The notes: generated by a model not told the origin, from the sequence alone. A DNA stretch of 64,000 bases from Hyphomicrobium sp. (GCA_019751875.1 JAIEMV010000001.1:275991-339990); one strand, 5' to 3'; numbered from the stretch's first letter, positions 26,726-38,453 are shown. Numbers and translations are program-made.

Positions 26726-27673
26726 ATGAGCACGTATCGTGACGGACTGCCCCAGATGCAGAACCGAATCTTTCTGACCGACGGCGGACTCGAGACGAGC
26801 CTGATCTTCCATCAGGGCATCGAACTCCCTCATTTCGCATCGTTTCATCTCATGCGCGACGCCGAAGGTCGCGCAAAGCTGACCGACTACAGCCGGCCGT
26901 TTCTCGCAACAGCGCGCAGCGGCGGATATGGGTTCATTCTTGATACGCCGACGTGGCGGGCGAATGCGGACTGGGGCGAAAAGCTCGGGTATTCGGCTGA
27001 GGCTTTGGCGGCGGTCAACCGTCAGGCTGTGGCGCTGATGGATGAGCTGCGGGCGCAGTACGTCGGCGATGATTTTCCGATCGTGCTCAGTGGTGCGATC
27101 GGTCCGCGCGGAGACGGCTATGTCGCCGGTGATGTCATGAGCGTGAGCGAGGCAGAGGCTTACCACAGCGCGCAGATCGACTCGTTTGCCGACAGCAACG
27201 CCGACATGGTGACGGCGTTCACCATGAACAACGTGCCGGAAGCTACCGGCATCACGCGCGCAGCGAAGCGCGCCAACATTCCGGTGGCGATTTCCTTCAC
27301 GGTCGAGACGGATGGCCGTTTACCAGCGGGGCAGAGTTTGCGGGAGGCGATCGAGGCGGTGGATGAGCAGACAGGCGGTGGTCCTGCCTACTACATGATC
27401 AACTGCGCCCATCCAGTCCATTTCATGCAAGCTCTCGAACCGGGAGCGACCTGGATGGGGCGGCTGCGCGGGATCAGAGCCAATGCATCGCAGCGCAGCC
27501 ACGAGGAACTCGATCAGTCACCTGATCTCGACGATGGCAATCCGCTCGAACTGGGCCAGCAGTACAGCGCCTTGCGAGCAAATTTTCCGCACATCACAAT
27601 TCTCGGCGGGTGCTGCGGCACCGACCATCGCCACGTTGCAAGCATTGGTCACGCCTGCAAAATGGCGGCGTGA
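26726..27673 (+). CDS. Homocysteine S-methyltransferase family protein (MmuM-like)
   Basis: A 315-aa protein of the pfam02574 methyltransferase barrel. It has the N-terminal LTDGGLETSLIFHQGIELP and the zinc ligands: a Cys in YYMINCAHP and the CC pair in ILGGCCGTDHRHV near the C-terminus. Characterised relatives transfer a methyl group from S-methylmethionine, betaine or SAM to homocysteine. Which donor is used here is not clear. GAGGC lies just before the ATG. It is divergent from a tetR gene, which probably controls it. Confidence 0.88.
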   Translation: MSTYRDGLPQMQNRIFLTDGGLETSLIFHQGIELPHFASFHLMRDAEGRAKLTDYSRPFLATARSGGYGFILDTPTWRANADWGEKLGYSAEALAAVNRQAVALMDELRAQYVGDDFPIVLSGAIGPRGDGYVAGDVMSVSEAEAYHSAQIDSFADSNADMVTAFTMNNVPEATGITRAAKRANIPVAISFTVETDGRLPAGQSLREAIEAVDEQTGGGPAYYMINCAHPVHFMQALEPGATWMGRLRGIRANASQRSHEELDQSPDLDDGNPLELGQQYSALRANFPHITILGGCCGTDHRHVASIGHACKMAA

Positions 27674-27682
27674 CGAGCGCTG

Positions 27683-29729
<2,047 letters not shown>

Positions 29730-29940
29730 GCGGGGAAAACGGTGGCAATGGCCTCAGGTTCCCTGAAAGACCGATGCTAGAATACCACTCTCTCAGCGTG
29801 GTGGACGAGGCGCGCGGTCGCAGGGTGTGCCCCTGGGGCGCCGTTGCCAGCTTCTTCTTGTTGCCCGATTGCCGTGATGGTAAGCCCCGCGCCCGGCATG
29901 GACCGGGGCGGGGACACCATGGACAGGAGCGGGAACGGCC

Positions 29941-30357
29941 ATGGCTGACAATTTCGATTGGGGTCAGGCCACGGCGCCGACGCTCGCGGACTTTGAACGG
30001 CTGGCTGGGCAAGCCTGGAACCGACTGCCCTCCGACTTCCGGCAGATGTGCGGCGATCTGGTCATCCGGTGCGAGGAATTCGCCATCGACGAGGTGCTGG
30101 ACGAATTAGGTATTGAGAGCCCGCTCGATCTGATGGGCCTCTACCAGGGCGTCAGCCTCGACAAAAAGAGCGTTTTAGACACCCCGCGCGAACCGGACAT
30201 GGTCTTTCTTTATCGCCGTGCCATTCTTGACTATTGGGCCGAGGAGGGAGAGACGCTGAGTGATCTCATCACACACGTTCTCGTGCACGAAATCGGCCAC
30301 CATTTCGGGTTCTCTGACGCGGATATGGAAGAGATCGAGCAGGATTCTCTGGGTTGA
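29941..30357 (+). CDS. Metallopeptidase family protein (HExxH, small zincin)
   Basis: A 138-aa cytosolic protein. The C-terminal HVLVHEIGHHFGFSDADMEEIE carries an HExxH zinc site with a downstream Asp/Glu, as in the DUF1025 metallopeptidase family. The preceding YRRAILDYW matches the same family. GGAGCGGG lies 9 nt before the ATG. No substrate is known for the family. A second HExxH-type protein is encoded just downstream but belongs to an unrelated, secreted type. Confidence 0.9.
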   Translation: MADNFDWGQATAPTLADFERLAGQAWNRLPSDFRQMCGDLVIRCEEFAIDEVLDELGIESPLDLMGLYQGVSLDKKSVLDTPREPDMVFLYRRAILDYWAEEGETLSDLITHVLVHEIGHHFGFSDADMEEIEQDSLG

Positions 30358-30493
30358 TGGCCCTAGGCCGGGTTGCTGCAACACATTCTCATCGCGATCG
30401 CGCCGGGTCTTGCGCGGCAGCGGAGGGTGGGCGATGGTAGCAGCTGTTTCGGTGCTGCTCGTCGAGAGCACTAGGCAGTTTTTCGGATCAATA

Positions 30494-31006
30494 ATGGCCT
30501 TGAGATTTCGCGCGCTGACCCTGATCGCCGGTGTGCTGCTGGCGGTGGCTGGTCCTTGCCTAGCCGATGACGCAATCCCCACACCAGAAGAATACGCGGA
30601 GCATGTCGGCGGAGCGCCCATCCTAAGGCCGGGTGAATTGAAACTCGATGGACGGCAGCAGGTGTGCGGTCAGCGGCCGACGGTGATCGACAAGAGCCTC
30701 GACGACTATGGCGCGGCTTACCCCGGCTTCCTGATTCTCAACCCAAAGCTGCTCGATCGCGTTTCCACGCCTGTAAAGCTTTGGATTTATGCGCACGAGT
30801 GCGGGCACCAATTCCGTGGCCCCGACGAGGAGACGGCGGATTGCTTTGCCGTGCAGCGCGGGCGGCGGCAGGGCTGGCTGACGGAGGGCGGTCTGGACGA
30901 GATCTGCAAGTTCATCTCACCGGCCAAGGGTTCGAGCATGCATTTGTCCGGCTCGCACCGGTGCGAATACATGCGCAAGTGCTACGCCGATCCGTCGATC
31001 CGCTGA
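30494..31006 (+). CDS. Secreted protein with HExxH metallohydrolase-like motif
   Basis: A 170-aa protein from ATG 30494. Residues 1-24 are a signal peptide (LTLIAGVLLAVAGPCLA). The mature part has VKLWIYAHECGHQFRGPDEETADCFAVQRGR, a zinc-binding HECGH followed by an E-x-x-x-D cluster as in gluzincin-like proteins, and four further cysteines (QVCGQ, EICKF, HRCEY, KCYAD) likely to form disulfides. It is probably a small periplasmic metallohydrolase; the substrate is unknown. Confidence 0.8.
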   Translation: MALRFRALTLIAGVLLAVAGPCLADDAIPTPEEYAEHVGGAPILRPGELKLDGRQQVCGQRPTVIDKSLDDYGAAYPGFLILNPKLLDRVSTPVKLWIYAHECGHQFRGPDEETADCFAVQRGRRQGWLTEGGLDEICKFISPAKGSSMHLSGSHRCEYMRKCYADPSIR

Positions 31007-31082
31007 GTTATCCCCGCAGTCGACAGGCCTTCTAGACTGACCCTCGTCCCCGGCCGATGCCGGATTGCAGACGAGGCGCTGG

Positions 31083-31526
31083 ATGCGGGTTCCTGATTAC
31101 TCCAAACGAATACTGGCATTGGCCGAATTGTTGCACCGTTGGGCGGGGCAACTGATGAAGCTCGATGGGGTGCGGCGGGAGAAGGTCGCGCGTTATGCCG
31201 AGGAGATCGCAGCCACGCTGGCGCGGGCGGCGGAAGCGCACCACAAACTGGAGGGTGAGCCGCAGAATGTTCCGGCGCAGCGAGCGATCGTTCGGGAATT
31301 CGGCCGGATTTCAGGGTATCTGGAAACCATTGTCGGCGTGCTGCATCGCCATCTTGACGGCCGTAAGCTGGCTGGCGTTAAAAGGCGACTTGAACAGCTT
31401 CGTCCGAGCGATACGGGTGTAGCTTCCCCTGCCTTGCCGCAAGAGACCCTGCATCACGCGGCCGTCGATCGGCTGACGGCGGCGGAGGGCTACTTCCGGG
31501 CTTTGGCCGACGCATTGAGGGCGTGA
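31083..31526 (+). CDS. Helical hypothetical protein
   Basis: A 147-aa protein that I do not recognise. From ATG 31083 (GAGG upstream) it is almost wholly helical and Arg/Ala/Leu-rich (ILALAELLHRWAGQLMKL; EEIAATLARAAEAHHKLEG; AAVDRLTAAEGYFRALADAL), probably forming a helical bundle. It has no signal peptide or membrane segment. It lies 30 nt upstream of leuD and may share its transcript. Confidence 0.68.
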   Translation: MRVPDYSKRILALAELLHRWAGQLMKLDGVRREKVARYAEEIAATLARAAEAHHKLEGEPQNVPAQRAIVREFGRISGYLETIVGVLHRHLDGRKLAGVKRRLEQLRPSDTGVASPALPQETLHHAAVDRLTAAEGYFRALADALRA

Positions 31527-31556
31527 TAAACATCGCCCTTCGACTTAGAGGACGCG

Positions 31557-32165
31557 ATGGAAAAGTTCGTCAAGCTCACCGGTGTTGCCGCTCCCCTGCC
31601 CCTGCGCAACATCGATACCGACATGATCATTCCCAAGCAGTTTCTGAAGACGATCAAGCGGACGGGACTTGGCAAGTCATTGTTCTTCGAGATGCGCTAC
31701 GACAATGCGACGGGCGCCGAGATCGCAGACTTCGTTCTCAACAAACCGGCGTATCGCAACGCAACCATCCTGGTGACAGGCGAGAACTTCGGCTGCGGGT
31801 CATCGCGCGAGCATGCGCCATGGGCCTTGCTGGATTTCGGAATCCGCTGTGTCATCGCGCCGGACTTCGCCGACATTTTCTATAACAACTGCTTCCAGAA
31901 CGGCATTCTACCGATCAGAATTCCGCAGGCCGACGTCGACAAGTTGATGGAAGATGCGCAGCGTGGTTCCAACGCGACGGTGACTGTGGATCTTGAAGCT
32001 CAGGAGATCCGTGGGCCGGATGGCGGGGTGATCAAGTTCGAGATCGATCCGTTCCGGAAGCACTGCCTGCTCAACGGGCTCGACGCGGTCGGGTTGACGA
32101 TGCAGAAGCAGGACGCGATCCGGACGTATGAGGAGAAGGCGGCATCTGCGCGTCCGTGGCTTTGA
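31557..32165 (+). CDS. leuD: 3-isopropylmalate dehydratase small subunit
   Basis: Swivel-domain partner of LeuC in leucine synthesis. The 202-aa protein has [16 protein letters not shown] near residue 20, the substrate-recognition loop [15 protein letters not shown], and [24 protein letters not shown]. These are diagnostic of LeuD rather than of aconitase. It is separated from leuC by about 8 kb and lies in a plus-strand run with a VOC protein and a 69-aa protein. Confidence 0.97.
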   Translation: MEKFVKLTGVAAPLPLRNIDTDMIIPKQFLKTIKRTGLGKSLFFEMRYDNATGAEIADFVLNKPAYRNATILVTGENFGCGSSREHAPWALLDFGIRCVIAPDFADIFYNNCFQNGILPIRIPQADVDKLMEDAQRGSNATVTVDLEAQEIRGPDGGVIKFEIDPFRKHCLLNGLDAVGLTMQKQDAIRTYEEKAASARPWL

Positions 32166-32195
32166 GCCTCAACGCTGTCAAAGGAGATCCGGACG

Positions 32196-32591
32196 ATGGC
32201 CAAAGCGGTGCACATGATGGTGCGGGTTCTCGATGAGGCCCGGTCGGTGGATTTCTACTCGAAGTGCTTCGGATTGACGGTCGCCGAGCGGCGCGATTGG
32301 CCGGATTTCTCGCTCACCTACATGAGCAATCCCGAGAACGATTTCGAAGTCGAGCTGACGGTCAACAAGGGCCGCAGCGAACCGTACGATCTCGGAAACG
32401 GCTATGGTCACGTCGCGTTCGTCGTCGATGATCTTGACGGCGAGCACGCGCGGATCAAGGCGGCGGGCTTCGAGCCGAAGGACATCAAAGAGATGACGCA
32501 CGAGGGTCAGCCGTTCGGGCGGTTCTTTTTCATCAAGGATCCGGACGGTTACAAGATCGAGGTGCTGCAGCGCCGCGGACGGTTCAAGTGA
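32196..32591 (+). CDS. VOC-family protein, lactoylglutathione lyase-like
   Basis: A 131-aa single-chain glyoxalase-fold protein. The two beta-alpha-beta-beta-beta modules are visible: HMMVRVLDEARSVDFYSKCFGL, then GYGHVAFVVDDLDGEHARIKAAG. Metal ligands of glyoxalase I are matched by the first His, the Glu in FEVELTVN, the His in GHVAF and the Glu in YKIEVLQ. It may isomerise the methylglyoxal-glutathione adduct, with GloB (57431-58198) completing that route. AAAGGAG lies 9 nt upstream of the ATG. Confidence 0.88.
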   Translation: MAKAVHMMVRVLDEARSVDFYSKCFGLTVAERRDWPDFSLTYMSNPENDFEVELTVNKGRSEPYDLGNGYGHVAFVVDDLDGEHARIKAAGFEPKDIKEMTHEGQPFGRFFFIKDPDGYKIEVLQRRGRFK

Positions 32592-32797
32592 GCGACGACA
32601 TCAAGTTCGATGCGACGATGATGGGACGCCTGGGTCAGGCGCTGTCGTTCATCTGCGGCGCTGATCATCCCGCCACGGCGGCGTTGAAGAAGGCGGCGGA
32701 GACCGGCGCCGACAAGGACGTCAAAGCGGCCCGCGCCCAGTTTCTCAAGGTCAAGCCGAACGAGCGTCGCGCCGCATTGGCCATGCTGGACGATTGA
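32588..32797 (+). CDS. Small hypothetical protein overlapping the VOC gene
   Basis: A 69-aa protein whose GTG start overlaps the VOC stop codon by 4 nt (GTGA), so its translation is probably coupled. It is helical and Lys/Ala-rich (AALKKAAETGADKDVKAARAQFLKV), with no transmembrane or metal motif. I recognise no function. Confidence 0.75.
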   Translation: MSDDIKFDATMMGRLGQALSFICGADHPATAALKKAAETGADKDVKAARAQFLKVKPNERRAALAMLDD

Positions 32798-32816
32798 ATC
32801 ACGAGTGAATCGGGCT

Positions 32817-33320
32817 TTACGCCAGTGCGGCGGGCGCACCGCGGGCCGTGCTCAGGGCATTGCGCAAGGCTTGAGCGAAATCCTTCTTCTCATCGGCGTT
32901 GAGAAAGCGCGCGAATTCGAACTCGTCACCGTGCAAGGCAAGCTTCAGGTTTGCGCTTCCATCGGGCCGTTCGTTGAGCAGGACTTTCACCCAATAGGGG
33001 TTGAAATCGAAGCTGCGGCTCTGACCGGAGGGCTGGACTTGGGTGATCTTCAAGAGATCCGGAGAGAGTTCGACCAGTTCGTAGGCTTTCCCGGAGCGGT
33101 AGTTGAGTTTGAAAGCGACGTAGATCGCCAGGACGTCGAGGCCGTAAAAGCCCATGACGGGCCACGCGCCCATCATGGTGAATGCGATACCGGAGGCGAA
33201 ACTGATGAAGCCGATGAAGCCCAGCACGAGCAGGAAGCCGGTCTGGGAGAGGGACCTGTTGGGGTGCAAAATGGCACGGAAGATGCCGGGGTCTGGCGAT
33301 AGGGCTTCAGGTTCAGTCAT
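32817..33320 (-). CDS. DUF2244 membrane protein
   Basis: A 167-aa protein matching the DUF2244 family. HPNRSLSQTGFLLVLGFIGFI begins the first of two adjacent membrane helices (about residues 27-47 and 50-70), followed by a soluble domain (SGKAYELVELSPDLLKITQVQ; FNPYWVKVLLNE). The role is unknown. It is divergent from nth across 30 nt, an arrangement that is recurrent in alphaproteobacteria. Confidence 0.9.
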   Translation of the reverse strand: MTEPEALSPDPGIFRAILHPNRSLSQTGFLLVLGFIGFISFASGIAFTMMGAWPVMGFYGLDVLAIYVAFKLNYRSGKAYELVELSPDLLKITQVQPSGQSRSFDFNPYWVKVLLNERPDGSANLKLALHGDEFEFARFLNADEKKDFAQALRNALSTARGAPAALA

Positions 33321-33350
33321 GGCTCGTGACTTTGCTCAAGGTCAAATCGC

Positions 33351-34091
33351 ATGAAACCCCTCCTGGCGAAAAAAGGGAAGACGACTTCGGCTGGAACTTC
33401 GCTGAAAGATGAGGCGATCGTCGTTGCAAGGCCAAAGCCGCGCCCCCGGGTCCGTAAGCGGACTCCTGAGGAAATCGAAGAGATCTTTGGCCGGTTCCAT
33501 GCCGTCGAACCGGAGCCGAAGGGGGAACTCGAGCACAGCAATCCCTTTACCTTGTTGGTGGCCGTGGTTCTTTCAGCACAGGCGACCGACGCGGGGGTGA
33601 ACAAGGCGACGCGACGGCTCTTCGAACTTGCGGACACGCCCGAAAAAATGGTTGCCCTGGGGGAAGATAAAGTTCGCGACCTCATCAAGACGATCGGCCT
33701 ATTCCGCAACAAAGCCAAGAACGTGATCCTGCTCTCGGAAAAGCTCATTGCTGAACACGGGGGGGTGGTTCCCGAAGATCGCGACGTGCTGCAGTCGCTT
33801 CCTGGCGTGGGCCGAAAGACGGCGAACGTTGTGATGAACATGGCGTTCGGTCATGCGACGATGGCGGTCGATACGCATGTGTTCCGGGTGTCACACCGGC
33901 TGTGGCTTTCCAAAGGCAAGACGCCGGACGCGGTGGAAGCCGACCTGATGAAGATCGTGCCGCAAACTTATCTTTTGCATGCCCACCATTGGCTGATCCT
34001 GCACGGGCGATATACCTGCAAGGCTGTCAGGCCGCTGTGCGAAACCTGCGTGATCGCCGATCTGTGCTTTTCCAAAGATAAGCGGATCTAG
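33351..34091 (+). CDS. nth: Endonuclease III
   Basis: DNA glycosylase/AP lyase that removes oxidised pyrimidines in base-excision repair. The 246-aa protein has the helix-hairpin-helix LPGVGRKTANVV with catalytic Lys156, catalytic Asp174 in VDTHVFRVS, and the 4Fe-4S ligands C-x6-C-x2-C-x5-C at the C-terminus (from CKAVRPLCETC to ADLC). About 35 basic N-terminal residues precede the fold, and a later start is possible. It is divergent from the DUF2244 gene. Confidence 0.97.
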   Translation: MKPLLAKKGKTTSAGTSLKDEAIVVARPKPRPRVRKRTPEEIEEIFGRFHAVEPEPKGELEHSNPFTLLVAVVLSAQATDAGVNKATRRLFELADTPEKMVALGEDKVRDLIKTIGLFRNKAKNVILLSEKLIAEHGGVVPEDRDVLQSLPGVGRKTANVVMNMAFGHATMAVDTHVFRVSHRLWLSKGKTPDAVEADLMKIVPQTYLLHAHHWLILHGRYTCKAVRPLCETCVIADLCFSKDKRI

Positions 34092-34150
34092 CGAACCTAC
34101 GGCCGGCATTCACTTGGAGACAGGCGCCGCTCTGCGATCGCGGGCTTTGC

Positions 34151-34924
34151 CTAGAGGCGAACGGCGATGCCGGCGGCGGCCATATGCTTTTTGGCGTCGC
34201 CGATCGTGTAGGTGCCGAAGTGGAAGATGGACGCGGCAAGCACGGCGCTGGCATGGCCGTTCTTCACGCCGTCGACGAGGTGTTCGAGGTTGCCAACACC
34301 GCCTGAGGCGATGACGGGAACAGACACGGCGTCGGCGATGGCGCGGGTCAGGGCGATGTCGAAGCCGGCTTTGGTGCCGTCGCGATCCATAGACGTGAGA
34401 AGGATTTCGCCGGCTCCCAGGGCAACGACCTCTTTTGCGTACTCAATGGCGTCGATGCCTGTCGGCTTGCGGCCGCCATGCGTGAAAATTTCCCAGCGAT
34501 ATGTCTCGTCTGGGCCCGACACTTTCTTTGCATCAATGGCGACGACGATGCATTGCGCGCCGAATTTCTCGCTCGCTTCCTTGACGAACTGCCGGTTGAA
34601 GACGGCGGCGGTATTGATCGAAACCTTGTCGGCGCCGGCTTCCAGGAGCTTGCGAATATCGTCAACGGTGCGCACGCCGCCGCCAACCGTGAGCGGCATG
34701 AAACAGCGTTCCGCGGTGCGTTCCACGATATCGAAAATCGTGTCGCGATTCTCGTGGCTGGCAGTGATATCGAGGAAGCAGAGTTCGTCGGCACCGGCGG
34801 CATCATAGGCTGCTGCAGCCTCGACGGGGTCGCCGGCATCAATGAGGTCGACGAAGTTCACTCCCTTGACGACGCGGCCGTCCTTGACGTCGAGGCAGGG
34901 AATGATGCGGGTTTTCAGGCTCAT
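34151..34924 (-). CDS. hisF: Imidazole glycerol phosphate synthase cyclase subunit
   Basis: With HisH it turns PRFAR and ammonia into imidazole glycerol phosphate and AICAR in histidine synthesis. The 257-aa TIM barrel has [19 protein letters not shown] with catalytic Asp11-type residue, [39 protein letters not shown] with the second catalytic Asp, and [13 protein letters not shown]. Its partner hisH lies 11 kb away with hisB, so the usual hisBHAF order is broken here. It is convergent with nth. Confidence 0.97.
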   Translation of the reverse strand: MSLKTRIIPCLDVKDGRVVKGVNFVDLIDAGDPVEAAAAYDAAGADELCFLDITASHENRDTIFDIVERTAERCFMPLTVGGGVRTVDDIRKLLEAGADKVSINTAAVFNRQFVKEASEKFGAQCIVVAIDAKKVSGPDETYRWEIFTHGGRKPTGIDAIEYAKEVVALGAGEILLTSMDRDGTKAGFDIALTRAIADAVSVPVIASGGVGNLEHLVDGVKNGHASAVLAASIFHFGTYTIGDAKKHMAAAGIAVRL

Positions 34925-34984
34925 CCCAGGTGACCTAGCGCGGGAGGCGGGGCGGCGGCAAGCCCGTCGTGGCAGCCGCGCGTC

Positions 34985-36154
34985 TTAAGCCGCGCGGCTG
35001 CGGGAGAAGACGATTACGCTGGCTAAGATGAGGGCCGCGGCCCCCGTCATGCCGACAAAGCCCACGATGGGACCGTTGGACATGGCTGCGCCGGTCAGGG
35101 CTGGGCCGACGATGCTTCCAGACGTGTACATGAGGATGAAGGCGGCGTTCGCGGTGGCAAGCTGGCTCGGCTCGACCTCCTGGCCGAGCATGGCCAACCC
35201 CAGCATGTAGAGCCCGATGACGGTGGTGCCCATAATGAAGATGAGCGCAAGGGCAAAGCCGGGTGTGCCGAGGACGAATGGAAAGATCGCAATGAGAGCC
35301 GCGTAGATGAGGCCGAGCGCTGCAAGCAGAACCTTGCGCGATGTGCGGTCTGCCAGCCAGCCGAGTGTGTACTGCGTGACGATACCTCCGACGATAAGGG
35401 CCGTCAGGAGGCGGAGCGCAGCGCCTTCCTCCATTCCGCCGGCGATCGCCACATTTGGCAGCAAGGAGAAATGGGATGTTTCGAGAAAGCCGCCGAGGAA
35501 CCCGCCAGCCATGGCGGCGGGAGCAAGCCGCATGCCGCCGATGAGGCCAGTGGCCGGTTCATGCGCGAGATCGGGAGCGAGGTCGCGGGCAAGGAAGATC
35601 GGCAGTGCGGCAAGCAGCGCGCCGATGGCGCCGATGGCAAAGGCCAAAGGCCCCGTGGCTCCGAAATACTCAAGCAGCATGGGACCCAGAGCGAAGCCGG
35701 AGAAGAAAGACACGGCATAGAATGAGATCACACGGGCGCGGTGAGAATCCCCTGCGATGTGATTGACCCAGGTTTCGCCAACGATCCACGGCAGCGCAAT
35801 GGTGGCGCCCATGAGAAAGCGCAGTGCGATCCAGGCAACGGTGTTGTCGATGAAATAAAGGGACGCATAGGCGACGGCACAGCAGACGCAACCCAGGATG
35901 ATGGCGGTCGCCGGCTGGATGCGGGCCACGGCGTGCGGGAGAATAGGAAGCAAGACCAGGATGGCCAATGACGGCGCCGCACCGGCGAGGCCGATGATCC
36001 AGGACGGCTCACCACGTGCTTCGAGCGCCATGGCGGTCAGCGGGTAGCCTAGACCGAACGCAATGCCTACGCCGAAGCAGGATAGGATCACGGCGATGAG
36101 GCTTTTGCGGCGGCTCTGCGCACTCGTTGCCACCGCTTCCGTACTTGCATTCAT
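34985..36154 (-). CDS. MFS transporter
   Basis: A 389-aa major facilitator with about 12 hydrophobic helices. The segments RFLMGATIALPWIVGETWVNH and LGWLADRTSRKVLLA (the loop 8-9 equivalent of the MFS GRxxDRxGRR motif) support the family. The substrate is unknown; the resemblance is to drug- or sugar-efflux-type members. It diverges from a tetR gene across 49 nt. That gap holds one palindrome and a second lies just beyond it, so this is a classical repressor-pump pair. Confidence 0.88.
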   Translation of the reverse strand: MNASTEAVATSAQSRRKSLIAVILSCFGVGIAFGLGYPLTAMALEARGEPSWIIGLAGAAPSLAILVLLPILPHAVARIQPATAIILGCVCCAVAYASLYFIDNTVAWIALRFLMGATIALPWIVGETWVNHIAGDSHRARVISFYAVSFFSGFALGPMLLEYFGATGPLAFAIGAIGALLAALPIFLARDLAPDLAHEPATGLIGGMRLAPAAMAGGFLGGFLETSHFSLLPNVAIAGGMEEGAALRLLTALIVGGIVTQYTLGWLADRTSRKVLLAALGLIYAALIAIFPFVLGTPGFALALIFIMGTTVIGLYMLGLAMLGQEVEPSQLATANAAFILMYTSGSIVGPALTGAAMSNGPIVGFVGMTGAAALILASVIVFSRSRAA

Positions 36155-36169
36155 GGGCTCGTGCCTTTA

Positions 36170-36184
36170 TTCAACAGTGTTGAA
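36170..36184. promoter_or_regulatory. Operator palindrome 1 in the MFS/tetR intergenic region
   Basis: TTCAACAGTGTTGAA is a perfect inverted repeat about a central G. It begins 16 nt from the MFS start codon. A matching copy is centred 48 nt away. Confidence 0.75.
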
Positions 36185-36203
36185 ATAAGCCGTCCCGGCA
36201 CGG

Positions 36204-36923
36204 ATGGCAAGGGGTCTTTCAACAGTGTTGAAAAAGAAACAGCCGAGAGGACAGAGGGGGCTCGAGGACGGAGCCCTGCTCGAGGCGGCGCTTGGGGAAA
36301 TGGAACGGTCTGGCGTCGAAAATTTTTCGCTCAGGGCGGCGGCGCGCGCAATCGGTTGCGATGCGGCGGCACTGATTTACCACTTCGGATCGCGGGAAGG
36401 TCTGGAGCGCGCCGTCGCTGACCGACTGCACGCGACCATTGCAAAGCCTGACCGGTCGCTGCCGTGGCGGGAACGATTGCTTGGTATGGCGCGTCAGTAT
36501 CGGGGGGTGGCGCAAACGTATCCGAGAACTTTTCCGCTGCTGATGCGGTATTGGACAACAGGGCCGCAGGATCTTGTCCTGTGCGACGAGACATTCGCCG
36601 CGCTGAGCGATGCCGGTCTCCCCGAGTCGCTGCTGCCGGAGGTGGAGTGCGGGTTCTATGCTGCGCTTCTCGGCTTGTGCGCTGGAGAAGCAGGAGGGCT
36701 TACGGGACGGCCGAATACGCAAGCATTGAAGGACATTCAATCGACGCACGGGCTCAGAACGATGCCGCGGCTACTGCCGGCTATTCGACGGCTAAATCCA
36801 GATCAAGTTTTTGAGACGCATATGTCTATCCTGCTTGATGGCATTGCTGTGCTTGCTCGCAAGAGCAGAGTGCGTGTCGGAAGCCTCCCCAAGGCGACGC
36901 CGCGTTCGCGCAGAAAGGTTTGA
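36204..36923 (+). CDS. TetR-family transcriptional regulator, divergent from the MFS gene
   Basis: Up to 239 aa. The TetR helix-turn-helix is visible as [19 protein letters not shown] and [27 protein letters not shown], followed by a helical ligand domain and a basic tail ([10 protein letters not shown]). The ATG at 36204 has no good ribosome-binding site, and the second operator falls on codons 5-10. A GTG at 36225 with GGGG upstream may be the true start. It probably represses both itself and the MFS gene. Confidence 0.9.
   Translation: MARGLSTVLKKKQPRGQRGLEDGALLEAALGEMERSGVENFSLRAAARAIGCDAAALIYHFGSREGLERAVADRLHATIAKPDRSLPWRERLLGMARQYRGVAQTYPRTFPLLMRYWTTGPQDLVLCDETFAALSDAGLPESLLPEVECGFYAALLGLCAGEAGGLTGRPNTQALKDIQSTHGLRTMPRLLPAIRRLNPDQVFETHMSILLDGIAVLARKSRVRVGSLPKATPRSRRKV
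36217..36233. promoter_or_regulatory. Operator palindrome 2 at the tetR start
   Basis: TTTCAACAGTGTTGAAA is a perfect 17-bp inverted repeat and contains the same 15-bp core as palindrome 1. It covers the beginning of the tetR reading frame. Confidence 0.75.
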
Positions 36924-36927
36924 GGGA

Positions 36928-37254
36928 ATGCATCCGTTTCTCGTTTACGCCGCGGCGGCACTGGCGGAGATCGGAGGGTGCTTTGCTTTCTGGGCTTGGC
37001 TGCGCTCAGGGGCATCTGCGCTCTGGCTCGGGCCCGGTGTCGTGTCGCTCGTGGCGTTCGCGCTGCTGCTGACGCTCATTCCATCCGAGGCAGCGGGCCG
37101 GGCATTTGCTGCTTATGGCGGTGTTTATATTTGTGCATCGCTCGGCTGGATGTGGACGGTGGAAGGAATGCGGCCGGACCGGTTCGACCTGCTGGGAGCC
37201 GCCATCTGTCTTGCCGGCGCGGCCATAATCCTGCTTGCGCCGCGGGCCAGTTGA
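36928..37254 (+). CDS. YnfA/UPF0060 family small membrane protein
   Basis: A 108-aa protein with four membrane helices in the drug/metabolite-transporter small-multidrug-resistance style. [21 protein letters not shown] and the closing [20 protein letters not shown] are diagnostic of UPF0060. Its ATG lies 4 nt after the tetR stop with GAGGGA between, so it is translated from the tetR transcript. That context hints at efflux. proB follows. Confidence 0.9.
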   Translation: MHPFLVYAAAALAEIGGCFAFWAWLRSGASALWLGPGVVSLVAFALLLTLIPSEAAGRAFAAYGGVYICASLGWMWTVEGMRPDRFDLLGAAICLAGAAIILLAPRAS

Positions 37255-37292
37255 AGGCTAATCCACGGGCCTATCCCTTTGGTTTGAACCGA

Positions 37293-38453
37293 ATGTCCCG
37301 CACGCCGTCCACCGCCGCGCATGCTCTTGCAGCCCGTCCCGAATGGGAGCGGGCGCGGCGCATTGTAGTGAAGATAGGATCGGCGCTGCTGGCGGACCGC
37401 GCGTCTGGAACCCTCAGGGCGGAATGGCTGGCATCGCTCGTGGACGATGTGGCGGCCCTGCGCAAGGCGGGCCGCGATGTGGTTCTCGTGTCATCGGGCG
37501 CCGTTGCGCTGGGGCGATTCAAGCTCGGATTGCCGAAGGGGCCACTTGAGCTCGAACAGAGCCAAGCGGCGGCGGCCGTGGGTCAGATCAGTCTGGCGGC
37601 GGCCTATCAGGCGCTGGCGGCCGAACATGGAATGACGGTAGCCCAGATCCTGCTGACGCTCGGCGATACGGAACAGCGGCGGCGATATCTGAATGCGCGG
37701 CATACAATCGAAACGCTGCTGGAGCTCGGTGCCATTCCGGTGGTGAACGAGAACGACACGGTGGCGACGGCGGAAATCAAGTACGGCGACAATGATCGGC
37801 TGTCGGCGCGGGTAGCGTCCATGGTGTCGGCCGACTGCCTCGTGCTGCTGTCGGATATCGATGGACTTTACACCGCGCCGCCGCATGTCGATCCGACCGC
37901 ACGGCATATACCGGTCGTGACTGAGATTACGCCCGAAATCGAGGCCATGGCGGGGGCGCCTGGAACGGAACTCTCCAAAGGCGGAATGAAGACCAAGATC
38001 GAGGCGGGCAAGATCGCGCTTGGCGCGGGCACCAACATGGTCATCACGACAGGCAACATCATGCATCCTCTGCGCGCGATCGCCGAGGGTTCGACGGTGA
38101 CGTGGTTTCTGGCGAACCAGGATCCGGTGACGGCGAAGAAGCGCTGGATCGCCGGGCAGCTGGAGCCGCGCGGCGTCATCCATATCGATGCTGGAGCAGA
38201 GACGGCGCTGCTGTCGGGGAAGAGTTTGCTGCCCGCAGGCGTGCGGCGCGTGGAGGGCACGTTCGACCGTGGAGACGCCGTGATCATCAGGTCGCCGGAC
38301 GGGCGTGACCTGGGTCGCGGTCTCGTGGCTTACGCCAAAGTGGAGGCAGAACGTATCGTGGGCAAACGCAGCGCCGACATCGAAGCGATCCTCGGCTACA
38401 ACGGCGGGGACGAACTCGTGCATCGTAATGATATGGCGCTTTCGAGGAAGTAA
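37293..38453 (+). CDS. proB: Glutamate 5-kinase
   Basis: First step of proline synthesis: phosphorylates glutamate. From ATG 37293 it has 386 aa, with an amino-acid-kinase domain ([70 protein letters not shown]) and a C-terminal PUA domain (about residues 290-380; [23 protein letters not shown]). The next gene starts on the last base of its stop codon, so proB and proA are translationally coupled. Confidence 0.97.
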   Translation: MSRTPSTAAHALAARPEWERARRIVVKIGSALLADRASGTLRAEWLASLVDDVAALRKAGRDVVLVSSGAVALGRFKLGLPKGPLELEQSQAAAAVGQISLAAAYQALAAEHGMTVAQILLTLGDTEQRRRYLNARHTIETLLELGAIPVVNENDTVATAEIKYGDNDRLSARVASMVSADCLVLLSDIDGLYTAPPHVDPTARHIPVVTEITPEIEAMAGAPGTELSKGGMKTKIEAGKIALGAGTNMVITTGNIMHPLRAIAEGSTVTWFLANQDPVTAKKRWIAGQLEPRGVIHIDAGAETALLSGKSLLPAGVRRVEGTFDRGDAVIIRSPDGRDLGRGLVAYAKVEAERIVGKRSADIEAILGYNGGDELVHRNDMALSRK

